A DNA stretch of 64,000 nucleotides from Pedobacter planticolens (GCF_014172375.1 NZ_WNXD01000002.1:1178001-1242000); one strand, 5' to 3'. Counted from the first letter of the stretch, positions 42,944 through 53,594 are shown. Notes: generated from the letters alone by a model not told the origin. Numbers and translations are program-made.

Positions 42944-44887
42944 ATGATAAACCGCGAAACAATAGACAAAATAATGGATACTGCCCGAATAGAAGAGGTG
43001 GTAGGCGATTTTGTGCATTTAAAAAAACGCGGTACAAGTTTAATTGGTAATTGCCCTTTTCATGGAGAAAAAACTCCTTCATTTCATGTTTCGGTAACCA
43101 AAGGAATTTATAAGTGCTTTGGTTGTGGTAAAGGCGGAGATTCTGTTCGCTTTATTATGGAGCATGAGAAATATTCTTATCCAGAAGCGCTTAAGTTTTT
43201 AGCTCAAAAGTATAATATAGAGGTTGAAGAAACAGTTGAAACCGTACAAGATTTAGAAGCACAAAACGCCAAAGAAAGCTTATACATTGTTTCGCAATTT
43301 GCAGCTACTTTTTTCGAAGAACAACTTTGGAATAACTCAGAAGGCAAAGCAATTGGTTTAAGTTATTTTAAAGAGCGTGGTTTTAGAGAAGATATCATCA
43401 AAAAATTCAACCTGGGTTACTCGCCAGATGTTTGGGATGCACTAACTCAAGATGCAGTTAAAAATAAACATGCAGAAGAATATCTAGAAAAAACAGGTTT
43501 ATCTATCAGAAATGATAAAGGTAAATTGTACGATAGGTTTAGAGGGAGGGTGATGTTCCCGATCCATAATTTTACGGGGAGGGTGATTGGTTTTGGCGGA
43601 CGGACATTAAAAACAGATAAAAATGTTCCGAAATATGTAAACTCTCCCGAAAGCGAAATTTATCACAAATCTAATGTGCTTTATGGACTTTTTCATGCTA
43701 AAAAAGCGATTAGAGATTTAGATAACTGTTATTTAGTAGAAGGATATGCGGATGTACTTTCTGTCCATCAAGCTTACATAGAAAATGTAGTTGCATCTTC
43801 GGGTACATCATTAACAATAGAACAAATACGTTTAATTGGTCGTTTTACACAAAATGTAACCATACTTTACGATGGGGATGCGGCAGGTATAAAAGCATCT
43901 TTACGTGGATTGGATATGATTTTGGAGGAAGGACTAAACGTAAAAGTCGTGTCTTTCCCGGCAGGAGATGATCCCGATTCGTATATGCACAAAGTTGGTG
44001 CAGGAGCATTTAAAACCTATATAGAAGATAATCGGCAAGATTTTATTCTCTATAAAGCGAATATCCTTTTAGCAGAAGCAGGTACAGATCCGATAAAAAG
44101 AGCAGGAATTATTAGAGATATTGTAGAAAGTATTGCCAAAATTCCAGACAATATTAAAGCATCAGTTTTCATTCGCGAATGCAGTAGCTTGCTTCAAATA
44201 GAAGAAAGAGTTTTGCTAAGTGAGTTAAACACGATGCGAGCTGCGAAATTTAAAAAAGCATCAGCTCCGCAGGCAAGATACCAACAACAACATCCGGATA
44301 TGCCACCAGCCGATCTTTTGGCTGATGAGGAACCGCAAGTAATTACTGCTGTAGCTGCAAATGACGAACTACAAGAGCAAGAAATTGTACGTTTATTACT
44401 AGCTTTTGGTCATGAATTGGTGAGTTGGGATAAAATTGATAACATGTATATTGGTTCATTTATCATGCAAAACTTAACCGATGTTACGTTTGAAAATGCA
44501 CTTTGTAAAAAAATTATCGACCATTATAGAATAGAAATAGAAAACGGACAATTACCAACAGCTAACCAGTTTATTAAAAGTGAGGATAGAGACATTGCAG
44601 ATTTAGCCATTACACTTTCAACTTCTCCTTATAGTTTAAGTGAAAACTGGTATAATAAACATAACATCTACGTAAGAGATGAAACAGTAAATTTAAAAGC
44701 AACTATTTTAGGTGGACTTTATCATCTTAAAAAAAGAAAAGTAGATCGGATTTTATTGGATTTGTTGAAAGAAATTAAAACTGAAAACGATGCAACTAAT
44801 CAAGAGATTTTGATGCAACGTTATGCCTTTATTAAAAATGTAGAGAAAGAAATTTCTAGGTTTCTTGGGTCAGTAATCGTTAAATAA
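42944..44887 (+). CDS. dnaG: DNA primase DnaG
   Basis: 647 residues. The N-terminal CHC2 zinc finger is CPFHGEKTPSF followed by KCFGCGKGGD. The catalytic core follows (LGYSPDVWDAL, RVMFPIHNFTGRVIGFGGRTL, KYVNSPESEIYHKSNVLYG), then the TOPRIM domain with VEGYADVLS, ASSGTSLT and ILYDGDAAGIKA. The C-terminal part is a helicase-binding region. It makes RNA primers at the replication fork. Upstream sequence is the GIY-YIG element, so the native promoter may have been displaced or be within it. Its stop codon overlaps the start of yraN by one base. Confidence 0.98.
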   Translation: MINRETIDKIMDTARIEEVVGDFVHLKKRGTSLIGNCPFHGEKTPSFHVSVTKGIYKCFGCGKGGDSVRFIMEHEKYSYPEALKFLAQKYNIEVEETVETVQDLEAQNAKESLYIVSQFAATFFEEQLWNNSEGKAIGLSYFKERGFREDIIKKFNLGYSPDVWDALTQDAVKNKHAEEYLEKTGLSIRNDKGKLYDRFRGRVMFPIHNFTGRVIGFGGRTLKTDKNVPKYVNSPESEIYHKSNVLYGLFHAKKAIRDLDNCYLVEGYADVLSVHQAYIENVVASSGTSLTIEQIRLIGRFTQNVTILYDGDAAGIKASLRGLDMILEEGLNVKVVSFPAGDDPDSYMHKVGAGAFKTYIEDNRQDFILYKANILLAEAGTDPIKRAGIIRDIVESIAKIPDNIKASVFIRECSSLLQIEERVLLSELNTMRAAKFKKASAPQARYQQQHPDMPPADLLADEEPQVITAVAANDELQEQEIVRLLLAFGHELVSWDKIDNMYIGSFIMQNLTDVTFENALCKKIIDHYRIEIENGQLPTANQFIKSEDRDIADLAITLSTSPYSLSENWYNKHNIYVRDETVNLKATILGGLYHLKKRKVDRILLDLLKEIKTENDATNQEILMQRYAFIKNVEKEISRFLGSVIVK

Positions 44888-45252
44888 TGGCATCACATAA
44901 CGATTTAGGTGTTAAAGGAGAAACCATTGCAAAGGAACATTTAGAAAAAAATGGCTACGAGATATTAGATGAAAATTGGGTTCATGGTAAAGCAGAAATC
45001 GATTTAATAACCTATTTAAATAGACAAATCATTTTTGTGGAGGTAAAAACTAGAAGTTCGACAGCTTTTGGTTTACCCGAAGATTTTGTAAGCGATGCCA
45101 AACAAAAACAAATGGAATTAGCTGCAAATGAATATATAGAATTGATGAATCATCAAGGCGAAATTCGTTTTGATATTATTTCAGTTCTTTTTGATAAACA
45201 AAATAATCACACTATAAAACATATTGAAGATGCATTCTGGCCTGAAAATTAA
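44887..45252 (+). CDS. YraN family (UPF0102) nuclease-like protein
   Basis: 121 residues. LGVKGETIAKEHLEKNGYEILDENW, the KAEIDLI block and IIFVEVKTRSS make up the restriction-endonuclease-like core (Asp and ExK) of UPF0102. Members resemble Holliday-junction resolvases and other PD-(D/E)XK nucleases; their biological role is not settled. It overlaps dnaG by one base (TAATG) and is overlapped by the next gene, indicating an operon. Confidence 0.93.
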   Translation: MASHNDLGVKGETIAKEHLEKNGYEILDENWVHGKAEIDLITYLNRQIIFVEVKTRSSTAFGLPEDFVSDAKQKQMELAANEYIELMNHQGEIRFDIISVLFDKQNNHTIKHIEDAFWPEN

Positions 45253-46321
45253 TCAAATCAAGAACATATTATTTATTGCAATCATCGTTGCTTTTGCGAG
45301 CTCTTGTAAAAATTCATCAACTTCATATCGTAGTTTTATTTCTCCAGAGCTTGGACAAAATGTTCCTTTGGGGAATGAATTTGAAGTTAAAATTCTATTT
45401 GGAAAAGAGAAAAAAGTAGACTCTGTAGTTTATTTAATTGATACTACAAAAGTAGGTTCAAAAGCAGATACTACTGCAATTAAATTAAAAACCGAAGGAT
45501 TAAAATTAGGTGGACATTTGCTAACCGCAAAAATTTATGGAGATGGAGAACCTGAAGAAGTAACGGCAAATATTAATGTTTTAGCTGCTAAAGCTCCAAT
45601 AGAATACACTTACAAAGTAATTAATACTTTACCACATGATACCTCATCTTATGTAGAAGGTTTAGAATATCACGATGGTTTCTTTTATGAAAGTGCAGGA
45701 GATTACGGACATTCTAGCCTGCGTAAAGTAGAACCATCAACTGGGAAAATTGTACAATCTACTCCTGTAGATAAAAAATATTTTGCCGAAGGAATAACTG
45801 TTATAGGCGATAAAATTATTCAGCTTACCTATCAAGAAAAAGTTGGTTTTGTTTACGATAAAGCAACATTGAAAAAACTTTCTGAATTTGCTTACCTCAC
45901 TGGTAAAGAAGGTTGGGGTCTAGCTTTTGACGGACAAAAAGTATTAAATACAGATGGCTCAAATACTATTTTCTTTTTAGATAAGAATAATTACAATAGA
46001 ATTGGATCTATCGATGTTTACGATAATAAAGAGCCAATCGAAAGTCTAAATGAACTTGAATATATTGATGGTAAAATTTATGCAAACGTTTATACCACCG
46101 ATACTATATTAATCATTAATCCTATAAATGGCGCAGTTGAAGGTAGGATAAATCTCAAAGGTATTTTTCCAGCAGGTGATTATTTTAAAACAGGTGATGA
46201 GCGAAGAAATAATGTGTTAAATGGCATTGCTTGGGATGCAAAAGGGAAGCGTCTTTTTGTAACTGGTAAAAAATGGCCAAAAATATACGAGATCAAAATA
46301 GTTGAAAGTTCAGCTAAGTAA
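45230..46321 (+). CDS. Glutaminyl-peptide cyclotransferase (plant/bacterial type)
   Basis: About 363 residues from the ATG at 45230, which overlaps the end of yraN by 23 bases. The N-terminus is a lipoprotein signal (FIAIIVAFASSC, followed by KNSS). From about residue 130 it has the PF05096 beta-propeller pattern: YKVINTLPHDTSSYVEGLEY, GFFYESAGDYG, EGITVIGDKIIQLTYQE, GKEGWGLAFDG, LNELEYIDGKIYANVY and LNGIAWD. These enzymes convert N-terminal glutamine of peptides to pyroglutamate; T9SS organisms often need N-terminal pyroglutamate on exported proteins, which gives a plausible context. The first 110 residues are a separate beta domain. Confidence 0.88.
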   Translation: MHSGLKINQIKNILFIAIIVAFASSCKNSSTSYRSFISPELGQNVPLGNEFEVKILFGKEKKVDSVVYLIDTTKVGSKADTTAIKLKTEGLKLGGHLLTAKIYGDGEPEEVTANINVLAAKAPIEYTYKVINTLPHDTSSYVEGLEYHDGFFYESAGDYGHSSLRKVEPSTGKIVQSTPVDKKYFAEGITVIGDKIIQLTYQEKVGFVYDKATLKKLSEFAYLTGKEGWGLAFDGQKVLNTDGSNTIFFLDKNNYNRIGSIDVYDNKEPIESLNELEYIDGKIYANVYTTDTILIINPINGAVEGRINLKGIFPAGDYFKTGDERRNNVLNGIAWDAKGKRLFVTGKKWPKIYEIKIVESSAK

Positions 46322-46366
46322 AATACCGTCGGTTGTCAGTCTGAGCTAAGGGTTTAGTAGGGCGCT

Positions 46367-46448
46367 CGTCATTGCGAGGTACGAAGCAATCTATCTAGTT
46401 AGGAAAGATTGCTTCGCCCCGATGAAAAATCGGAGACTCGCAATGACG
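46367..46448. repeat. Gene-less palindromic copy of the GIY-YIG element ends
   Basis: CGTCATTGCGA (46367-46377), CGAAGCAATCT, a central spacer, AAAGATTGCTTCG and TCGCAATGACG (46438-46448) form an 82-bp near-perfect palindrome. An inner CCGATGAAAAATCGG hairpin resembles the CCCGATTTTTATCGGG of the left GIY-YIG repeat. It is what the GIY-YIG element would be without its gene. Neighbouring GTCGGTTGTCAGTCTGAGC at 46328 is another short repeat type. Confidence 0.9.
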
Positions 46449-46495
46449 AACATTTTCTTAACCTAATGATTGACAGTATAATTTTAAACAGTTTC

Positions 46496-47023
46496 TTACT
46501 CTTTCTTCTTATTCTCGCTTAAATAACCATTGTATATAATCGACTGTTTATTATTGCTCATTACATTTAATGTTGCATAACCTGCTGAAGTTATATTTAA
46601 GATCATTCTTACATTATCTTTTACATCTTTTGTGTTAACATTTACATCCCAACCACCTTTTTTGGTTTTTTTAACATCATAGGTGAATTTTTTGGTTGTA
46701 AACTTATATCCATTTTCATCAGAATTAGGCGATGCTGAATATGCTCTGCCATAATAGGGCAAATAGACAACTACGCTATCATTAGTAACTCGCACATCAT
46801 AAGAACTACCACTAAGACTAATACTTCCCCCACCTGCATTTCCTGGCATTTTTCGTAATATGTTATTAATGTCCGTAATATTTGTAGGGATTGCAGTAGT
46901 TGCCACGAAAACATAATTTTTGTCTTCAACAATTCGTATGGTTGTTGCTTTATCTGTTTGCGCACTTGCTTTAAAAGCAATAAATGCTAAGGCGAAAAGA
47001 GTTACTATTTTAAGCGTTTTCAT
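46496..47023 (-). CDS. DUF4251 domain protein
   Basis: 175 residues with a signal peptide (MKTLKIVTLFALAFIAFKASA). The pattern ATTAIPTNITDINNILRKMPG, VRVTNDSVVVYLPYYGRAYSAS and YNGYLSENKK is that of DUF4251, a Bacteroidota-specific exported beta domain of unknown function. It lies downstream of the Rieske gene on the same strand with a 148-base gap, so co-transcription is uncertain. No lipobox, so it is predicted to be periplasmic or surface-located. Confidence 0.85.
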   Translation of the reverse strand: MKTLKIVTLFALAFIAFKASAQTDKATTIRIVEDKNYVFVATTAIPTNITDINNILRKMPGNAGGGSISLSGSSYDVRVTNDSVVVYLPYYGRAYSASPNSDENGYKFTTKKFTYDVKKTKKGGWDVNVNTKDVKDNVRMILNITSAGYATLNVMSNNKQSIIYNGYLSENKKKE

Positions 47024-47171
47024 GATGATAAATTCTTATATAATGATTAAACAAGATAATCAATTAAAAGTTTAATAGAAAACGATCCGAAAATTGGATT
47101 AGTACAATCAAATTACACAATAAGGTTGATCAAGGAGAGAAAAATAACTCCCTCCCTGACCAACCTTAAAA

Positions 47172-47612
47172 CTATGATATTGTAGCAGTTAATGTGGTTC
47201 CGGTAATAGAAGTACTATAAACTTTTAGTGCACTCGTTGTGCCTCCGTCATTTGGTTGTCTAAGCACAGTCCCCGATGAATTATATTGCGAACTATGTAA
47301 ACTACATTGAATAAGATTGCTAGCCTGCACCCAATTTAGCGTACCTCCTTGATGAGGGCAAAGAGCTTGTGTAGCTACAAAAGATGAAGTTGCATTTCCC
47401 GTAGCAAGACGAACAAACAATACGCCTCCAGTAGAAACAAAAGAACCTACTGATGTTAATTGAGAATTTAAATCTATATTAACTTTGTTTCCAACAGCGC
47501 CACCTCCTGGTGCAGGATCATCTGATTTTCCGCCGCAACTTGATAAACAACTCCCTGTACATATAAGAGCTACACCGAGCCCTAATGATTTAATAAATTC
47601 GTTCCGTTCCAT
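47172..47612 (-). CDS. Rieske [2Fe-2S] domain lipoprotein
   Basis: 146 residues. The N-terminus FIKSLGLGVALICTGSCLSSC has a lipobox (LSSC, then GGK). The cluster motifs are LCPHQGG and QCSLHSSQYN, each giving Cys and His ligands as CPH and CSLH. There is no partner cytochrome b. It is the last gene of a group with YceI and DUF5777 genes under an ECF sigma factor, and similar Rieske-YceI-DUF5777 groups are seen in Bacteroidota. Its role may be electron transfer in the envelope, but no acceptor is evident. Confidence 0.88.
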   Translation of the reverse strand: MERNEFIKSLGLGVALICTGSCLSSCGGKSDDPAPGGGAVGNKVNIDLNSQLTSVGSFVSTGGVLFVRLATGNATSSFVATQALCPHQGGTLNWVQASNLIQCSLHSSQYNSSGTVLRQPNDGGTTSALKVYSTSITGTTLTATIS

Positions 47613-47624
47613 AATTGTCTTTTT

Positions 47625-48566
47625 TTAGTAAATGGTTGATTTAGTATCTGGATTTTTATTTTTGAACAAACTGAAGTTTCGAGAAATTGTAAACCCAAAC
47701 CTCACGCCTCCATGTAACCATGATTTTTGCGTATTGGCGATAAAACTATTTTCATTTATATATTCTGAGTTCATGAAATTAAGTGAGAATATATGCCCAC
47801 CAGTTTCAATTTCTATCCCAACTCCTAATGGATTATAAAGCGTAATCGGCAAGTTGTCCGAACGAGATAAACCATTAACCAACGTATAATCGGCCACAAA
47901 AGAAAGACGTTTTGTTAGTTTTATCCTTCCAGCAAAACCAATTGAGTATAAACTTTTAGGATCATCAGGATCTAAGGTAATTGATCGGAATAAAACTGCA
48001 GGCATTACAGCAAGTGATAATTTGGATGATACTTTTCTCGAAAAAATAGGTTGAATAAAATAAGATAATCGCTCTCCGTAATTCGCAAATTCTGTTGCTG
48101 AAAAAGATTTTCTTCCAATTACGGCAGCTTGCGACAATAGCGTAAAATTAATTGGCATGCTGCCATCACTTTTTTGTTGAAGTACTTTCTGTTTTGCATA
48201 GAAGTTAAACAATTCATCGTGTTTACTCCTGCCAATTCCTAAGGTTAGGTTATCAGTAACTCCATAATCAAATCCAATGAAAAGATCTGGAGCAACATCA
48301 ATACCAAATAAAGTATGTGCACCGCCAAACTTTCCGCCAATATCTCCAAAACGGTGACGAATACTGAAATCGAGATCATGCTTTTTCTGTGTTTCAGTTG
48401 AATGTGATAGCACGATATGTGTTGCCTTAAAAGTAGCTTCAACTTTGTTAAACTTTTTTGTGCTGTCTAAAGTGTTCAGTAATGAATCTGCTGTTTGTGC
48501 GCTCGCCCTTAACGCAAACACAATTAAGATTAGAAATAGATAAATAAATAGTTTAGGCTTGTTCAT
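47625..48566 (-). CDS. DUF5777 family beta-barrel protein
   Basis: 313 residues with a signal peptide (LFIYLFLILIVFALRASAQ). The start ATFKATHIVLSHSTETQKKHDLDFSIRHRFGDI and FDYGVTDNLTLGIGRSKHDE are typical of DUF5777, predicted to be an outer-membrane barrel with alternating short strands to the last residues (FGFTISRNFSLF). Function is unknown. The start follows the YceI gene stop by 2 bases, and the Rieske gene follows after 12 bases, so the three are a unit. Confidence 0.85.
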   Translation of the reverse strand: MNKPKLFIYLFLILIVFALRASAQTADSLLNTLDSTKKFNKVEATFKATHIVLSHSTETQKKHDLDFSIRHRFGDIGGKFGGAHTLFGIDVAPDLFIGFDYGVTDNLTLGIGRSKHDELFNFYAKQKVLQQKSDGSMPINFTLLSQAAVIGRKSFSATEFANYGERLSYFIQPIFSRKVSSKLSLAVMPAVLFRSITLDPDDPKSLYSIGFAGRIKLTKRLSFVADYTLVNGLSRSDNLPITLYNPLGVGIEIETGGHIFSLNFMNSEYINENSFIANTQKSWLHGGVRFGFTISRNFSLFKNKNPDTKSTIY

Positions 48567-48568
48567 AA

Positions 48569-49132
48569 TTACTTATTTAGAGGGGTTAATGTGCCTTGAA
48601 TAGTTACTTTAATAACCTCCGCAATTTTGGTAAAAACCAAGCTCGGGATTTTAATTTGATGTGCAACGCAAGCTACATCGAAGGTTGAATTAAGTGTTGG
48701 AACGCCATTTTTAATGGTAATTTTTCCAGCAATAGTTCTCGGCTTATCTACACCATGAACCGTTAGTATGCCCTTTGCCAAAACAGTATATTCACCATCT
48801 TTTTTCCAGTCAATCTTTGGTTCAATTGTTCCCTTAAACTTGGCAAGCGGATACTTATCGCTTTCCATGTAGTTTTCGTTGAAATGCTCTTGCATCATTT
48901 TTTTATCAAATTCCAAGCTTTTAATAGGAACCTGAATTGCCAATTCTTGAGTTTGGGCTACTAAAACCGCTGTCCCGGCAGCACTGGCTGCTTTAATGTC
49001 TTCCACAGGTGTGGATGAAAAAATACTTACTTTAATGTTTTTTCCAACATAAGTTTGTGCGCTCGCAGAAATTACAAATGCGAAGTAAAGCAACAACAGT
49101 AAGACCAGACTACTATTTTTTATTGAAATCAT
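48569..49132 (-). CDS. YceI-family protein
   Basis: 187 residues: signal peptide (SLVLLLLLYFAFVISASAQ), then the YceI pattern with FEFDKKMMQEHFNENYME-like LEFDKKMMQEHFNENYMES, YPLAKFKGTIEP and LTVHGVDKPRTIAGKI. YceI proteins are lipocalin-like periplasmic barrels that bind polyisoprenoid or amide lipids. It overlaps the upstream gene by 20 bases and is followed directly by DUF5777. Confidence 0.93.
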   Translation of the reverse strand: MISIKNSSLVLLLLLYFAFVISASAQTYVGKNIKVSIFSSTPVEDIKAASAAGTAVLVAQTQELAIQVPIKSLEFDKKMMQEHFNENYMESDKYPLAKFKGTIEPKIDWKKDGEYTVLAKGILTVHGVDKPRTIAGKITIKNGVPTLNSTFDVACVAHQIKIPSLVFTKIAEVIKVTIQGTLTPLNK

Positions 49133-50330
49133 AACGTAGTTTTAAGGATACACCACTAGATTTTAAAGGCACATTACCTTCTCCAATTCCACTTAAAGGA
49201 ATTTTAACATAAGGTTCAATGCCAAAACCCAGTTTTTTATTTTTTAATTTGATATTATAAGTAGCAGATAAATCTATTACACTTAAAAAATGTTGATTCT
49301 CATTTATTTTTTCTGAAATTCTATCTTTTCTGCCAGATGCAGCAGTGTATTTGAAAACGTAATTCTCTTTTAGCATCAAATAACTAGATAAACCCGCATT
49401 AAGTTCTATACTGCGTTTTTGATTATCAGATATGTTGTATGAGGCTCTTAATGGAATTTCTAAAACCTTACATGCCGCATTAATCTGGGTAATAGTTGCT
49501 GCTATGTTTGGGTTGTTAAAAGTGTAATTGTAACCATTAGCCGTATAGTTTTTCGACCCATAAATTAAACCAGTTTGTACACTTAGTTTTTTTGTTAAAC
49601 CCACACCAACTCCCACACCAAGAGCTAAACTACTTTTGCCACCAACAATAGAATTTGTAGAATTAAAATCTGGACCAACACTTATGGCTAAACTAAAAGG
49701 GATTTTACGTTTAATTTTAATATCTCTTATAGCTTTAGGTCCTCTAATATCACTCTCATCTACAGGGGTAATTTCAGGAGTAGCTTGAGCAATAGTAGGT
49801 GCTTCAACTTTGTTTATTATTTGTTGTTGAGGTGCATTAACAGCTTCTTGTGGTTTTACTATTGCAAAAGCTTTTTGAGTAGATGAACTATCAGCTTTTT
49901 TAGTAATACTAGTTTGTGAAATTAACGGATTCGTTATAATATTATAATGAAACGTTTTTGAAGGGTTAAAATATTTCACCGATTTGCCATTGCTATTCGC
50001 TAAATCATTATTCCCATTGTCAGCAATTTTTGTTTCTTCTTTTCCTATCGGATTTGATTTACCGTCTAAACCCTCAACTTTTTTATTTTCTTGTTTCTTT
50101 ACTGCAATTACATCAGCTTTGCTCTCTATTTTACGATTTATCAAATAAAATCCCAACCCAAAAGAAAGAAATAGCAGTATAATACTAGCATTTCTGTAAA
50201 AAACCAGTCTATCTCTTTTCTTCAGCTTCTTCTCCATCTTCAACCATGATTCTTCCTCAAACTCAGGGTACTCTTCAGTTATCCTAGTTTTAAAGGCTTG
50301 ATCAAAGTCTTTATCATTCAACTCTTTCAT
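49113..50330 (-). CDS. Membrane-anchored outer-membrane-beta-barrel-like protein of the ECF operon
   Basis: 405 residues. The N-terminal 70 residues (FKTRITEEYPEFEEESWLKMEKKLKKRDR) look like a short cytosolic, anti-sigma-like region, followed by one membrane helix (NASIILLFLSFGLGFYLI). A long low-complexity linker leads to a C-terminal barrel-like region (SLAISVGPDFNSTNSIVGG, LALGVGVGVGLTKKLSVQTGLIYG, up to SLKLRYDFNKK). This layout is frequent just downstream of ECF sigma genes in Bacteroidota, suggesting that it senses envelope state or is a target of the sigma factor. It starts 20 bases after the sigma gene ends. Function is inferred from context. Confidence 0.75.
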   Translation of the reverse strand: MKELNDKDFDQAFKTRITEEYPEFEEESWLKMEKKLKKRDRLVFYRNASIILLFLSFGLGFYLINRKIESKADVIAVKKQENKKVEGLDGKSNPIGKEETKIADNGNNDLANSNGKSVKYFNPSKTFHYNIITNPLISQTSITKKADSSSTQKAFAIVKPQEAVNAPQQQIINKVEAPTIAQATPEITPVDESDIRGPKAIRDIKIKRKIPFSLAISVGPDFNSTNSIVGGKSSLALGVGVGVGLTKKLSVQTGLIYGSKNYTANGYNYTFNNPNIAATITQINAACKVLEIPLRASYNISDNQKRSIELNAGLSSYLMLKENYVFKYTAASGRKDRISEKINENQHFLSVIDLSATYNIKLKNKKLGFGIEPYVKIPLSGIGEGNVPLKSSGVSLKLRYDFNKK

Positions 50331-50350
50331 TTCTTGTTTTAATAATCTAT

Positions 50351-50890
50351 TTATTGTTGGTTGTGCGTAGGTGCTTCAACTAACAGTTTTTTTAAATTTT
50401 CTCTAGCTTTAAATAAGTTAGATTTTGATGTGCCCACAGAAATGGATAACATACTCGAAATTTCTTCATGTGAATACCCATCTATTGCAAATAAATTGAA
50501 AACAGTTCTGTATGCATAAGATAGTTTTTGAACTAATCTTATCAGGTCTTCATAATTTAAATGGGAGAGAACGTTTTCACTATCTTCCATTTCGTGTTTA
50601 CCATTTAGCTCTTCCATTTCTATTTGTTTTATTCGGTTCCTGTAATAATCAATTGATGTATTAATCATAATTGTGCTTAACCACGCTTTAAAAGGACGTT
50701 CTGTATCGTACTTTTGTATATTCATAAACACCTTCATAAAGCCATCATTTATCATTTCTACGGCCTCATCTTTATTCTTTGCATAGCGTAAACAAATCCT
50801 CATGGCATACCCATAGTAAAGACGATAAAGTTCCTTCTGACTTCGTCGGTCTTTTTTTATACAGCCATTAATTAGTTCAGGTGTTAGCAA
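50351..50890 (-). CDS. ECF-type RNA polymerase sigma factor
   Basis: About 180 residues. There is no ATG start; a TTG at 50890 (giving LTPELINGCIKKDRR) fits the family, while another TTG lies at 50926. Region 2 is YRLYYGYAMRICLRYAKNKD with DGFMKVFMNIQKYD; region 4 is AYRTVFNLFAIDGYSHEEIS with SKSNLFKARENLKK. It is the first gene of a run of five or six, so autoregulation of the operon is likely. The signal is unknown. Confidence 0.9.
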   Translation of the reverse strand: MLTPELINGCIKKDRRSQKELYRLYYGYAMRICLRYAKNKDEAVEMINDGFMKVFMNIQKYDTERPFKAWLSTIMINTSIDYYRNRIKQIEMEELNGKHEMEDSENVLSHLNYEDLIRLVQKLSYAYRTVFNLFAIDGYSHEEISSMLSISVGTSKSNLFKARENLKKLLVEAPTHNQQ

Positions 50891-50993
50891 AATAATTTCA
50901 ATATAGATTAGTTCAGATACTAGCAATTACGCCATTTAATTCATAAAGGTTGCCTGCGTATAAGAAATTTATGGATAAATTCTTGTATAAAGA

Positions 50994-51038
50994 AAAATCG
51001 CCATTTAATTGAAAAGAAATCAACTAAATGGCGATTTT
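50994..51038. terminator. Hairpin between the sigma gene and the tandem repeats
   Basis: AAAATCGCCATTTA pairs with TAAATGGCGATTTT, with A and T runs on both sides. It lies downstream of pgi beyond the duplicated repeats and upstream of the sigma gene. It may terminate pgi read-through. Confidence 0.75.
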
Positions 51039-51058
51039 AAATTAGTCCGTAGTAGTTT

Positions 51059-51341
51059 CCATCATACCCGTCATTCCCGTGAAAACGGGAATCGTAATGC
51101 GTTAAAAAAGCCTTGCTATTGCATTACGATTCCCAATCGAGTTGGGAATGACGACCGTACAGTAAGACCAGACCAATGAACCAATGGCTTCGGCTTGATT
51201 AATGAGATGCTTTACCATCATGCTCGTCATTCCCGTGAAAACGGGAATCGTAATGCGTTAAAAAGTCTCTTATTGCATTAGGATTCCCAATCGAGTTGGG
51301 AATGACAACCGTACAGTAAAACCAGACCAATGAACTAATGA
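51059..51341. repeat. Tandem duplication of a 156-bp palindromic repeat unit
   Basis: Two copies at about 51059-51186 and 51215-51341, start to start 156 bases. Each has CGTCATTCCCGTGAAAACGG, GAATCGTAATGCG, a spacer, GCATTA(C/G)GATTCCC and GTTGGGAATGAC, forming a palindrome of about 85 bp, followed by ACCGTACAGTAA and ACCAGACCAATGAA. Copies differ by a few bases. Arms of the palindrome start with CGTCATT, like the CGTCATTGCGA family, but the inner blocks are different. Together with the terminator, this fills the 425-base gap between pgi and the sigma gene. Confidence 0.92.
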
Positions 51342-51352
51342 CTAATAAACTA

Positions 51353-53017
<1,665 letters not shown>

Positions 53018-53061
53018 TTAAATAATAAATACCTGTACAAAACAACTAAAAATTAAACACT

Positions 53062-53574
53062 ATGTTAGAAAATTTAATAAACTTAGTAAAAGAACATGCA
53101 CAAGATGCGATTGTGAACAATCCAGATGTGCCAAACGAACAAAATGAAGAAGCTGTTCAGGCAGCATCATCTTCTATTGTCGACGCTTTAAAACAACAAG
53201 TATCATCTGGTAATTTGGGTGGTTTAATGGATGTTTTTAAGGGAAACACAGGTGATGTAACTCAGCAAGCCACCACAGGTTTTGTAGAAAAACTACAAGG
53301 AATGGGCATTAATTTAGGTGCAGCCGAAGGCATTGCTGGTTCTTTAATACCAGGGTTAATTGAAAAATTCACTCAAAAAACGAACGATCCTAACGATAGC
53401 TCATTTAACTTACAAGATATTGCTGGCAAATTAATTGGTGGCGACGATGGTAAATTCGATTTAAGTGATGTAACCTCTATGTTGGGCGTTGGTGGTAATC
53501 AAACCCAAGCAGATGGTACAGCAGCACCAAGCTCTGGTGGTATTTTAGGTAAAATTAAAGGGTTATTTAGCTAA
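53062..53574 (+). CDS. DUF937-like hypothetical protein
   Basis: 170 residues, no signal peptide. NLVKEHAQDAIVNNPDVPNEQNEEAVQ resembles the start of DUF937/YidB-like proteins, then gly-rich, alpha-helical stretches (LGGLMDVFKGN, NLGAAEGIAGSLIPGLIEKF) follow, and the end is SSGGILGKIKGLFS. Proteins of this type are widespread in Bacteroidota with no known function. It is followed by an intrinsic terminator at 53595. The frame composition and clean start support a real gene. Confidence 0.75.
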   Translation: MLENLINLVKEHAQDAIVNNPDVPNEQNEEAVQAASSSIVDALKQQVSSGNLGGLMDVFKGNTGDVTQQATTGFVEKLQGMGINLGAAEGIAGSLIPGLIEKFTQKTNDPNDSSFNLQDIAGKLIGGDDGKFDLSDVTSMLGVGGNQTQADGTAAPSSGGILGKIKGLFS

Positions 53575-53594
53575 AACTTAGTTGTTATTTTTAT

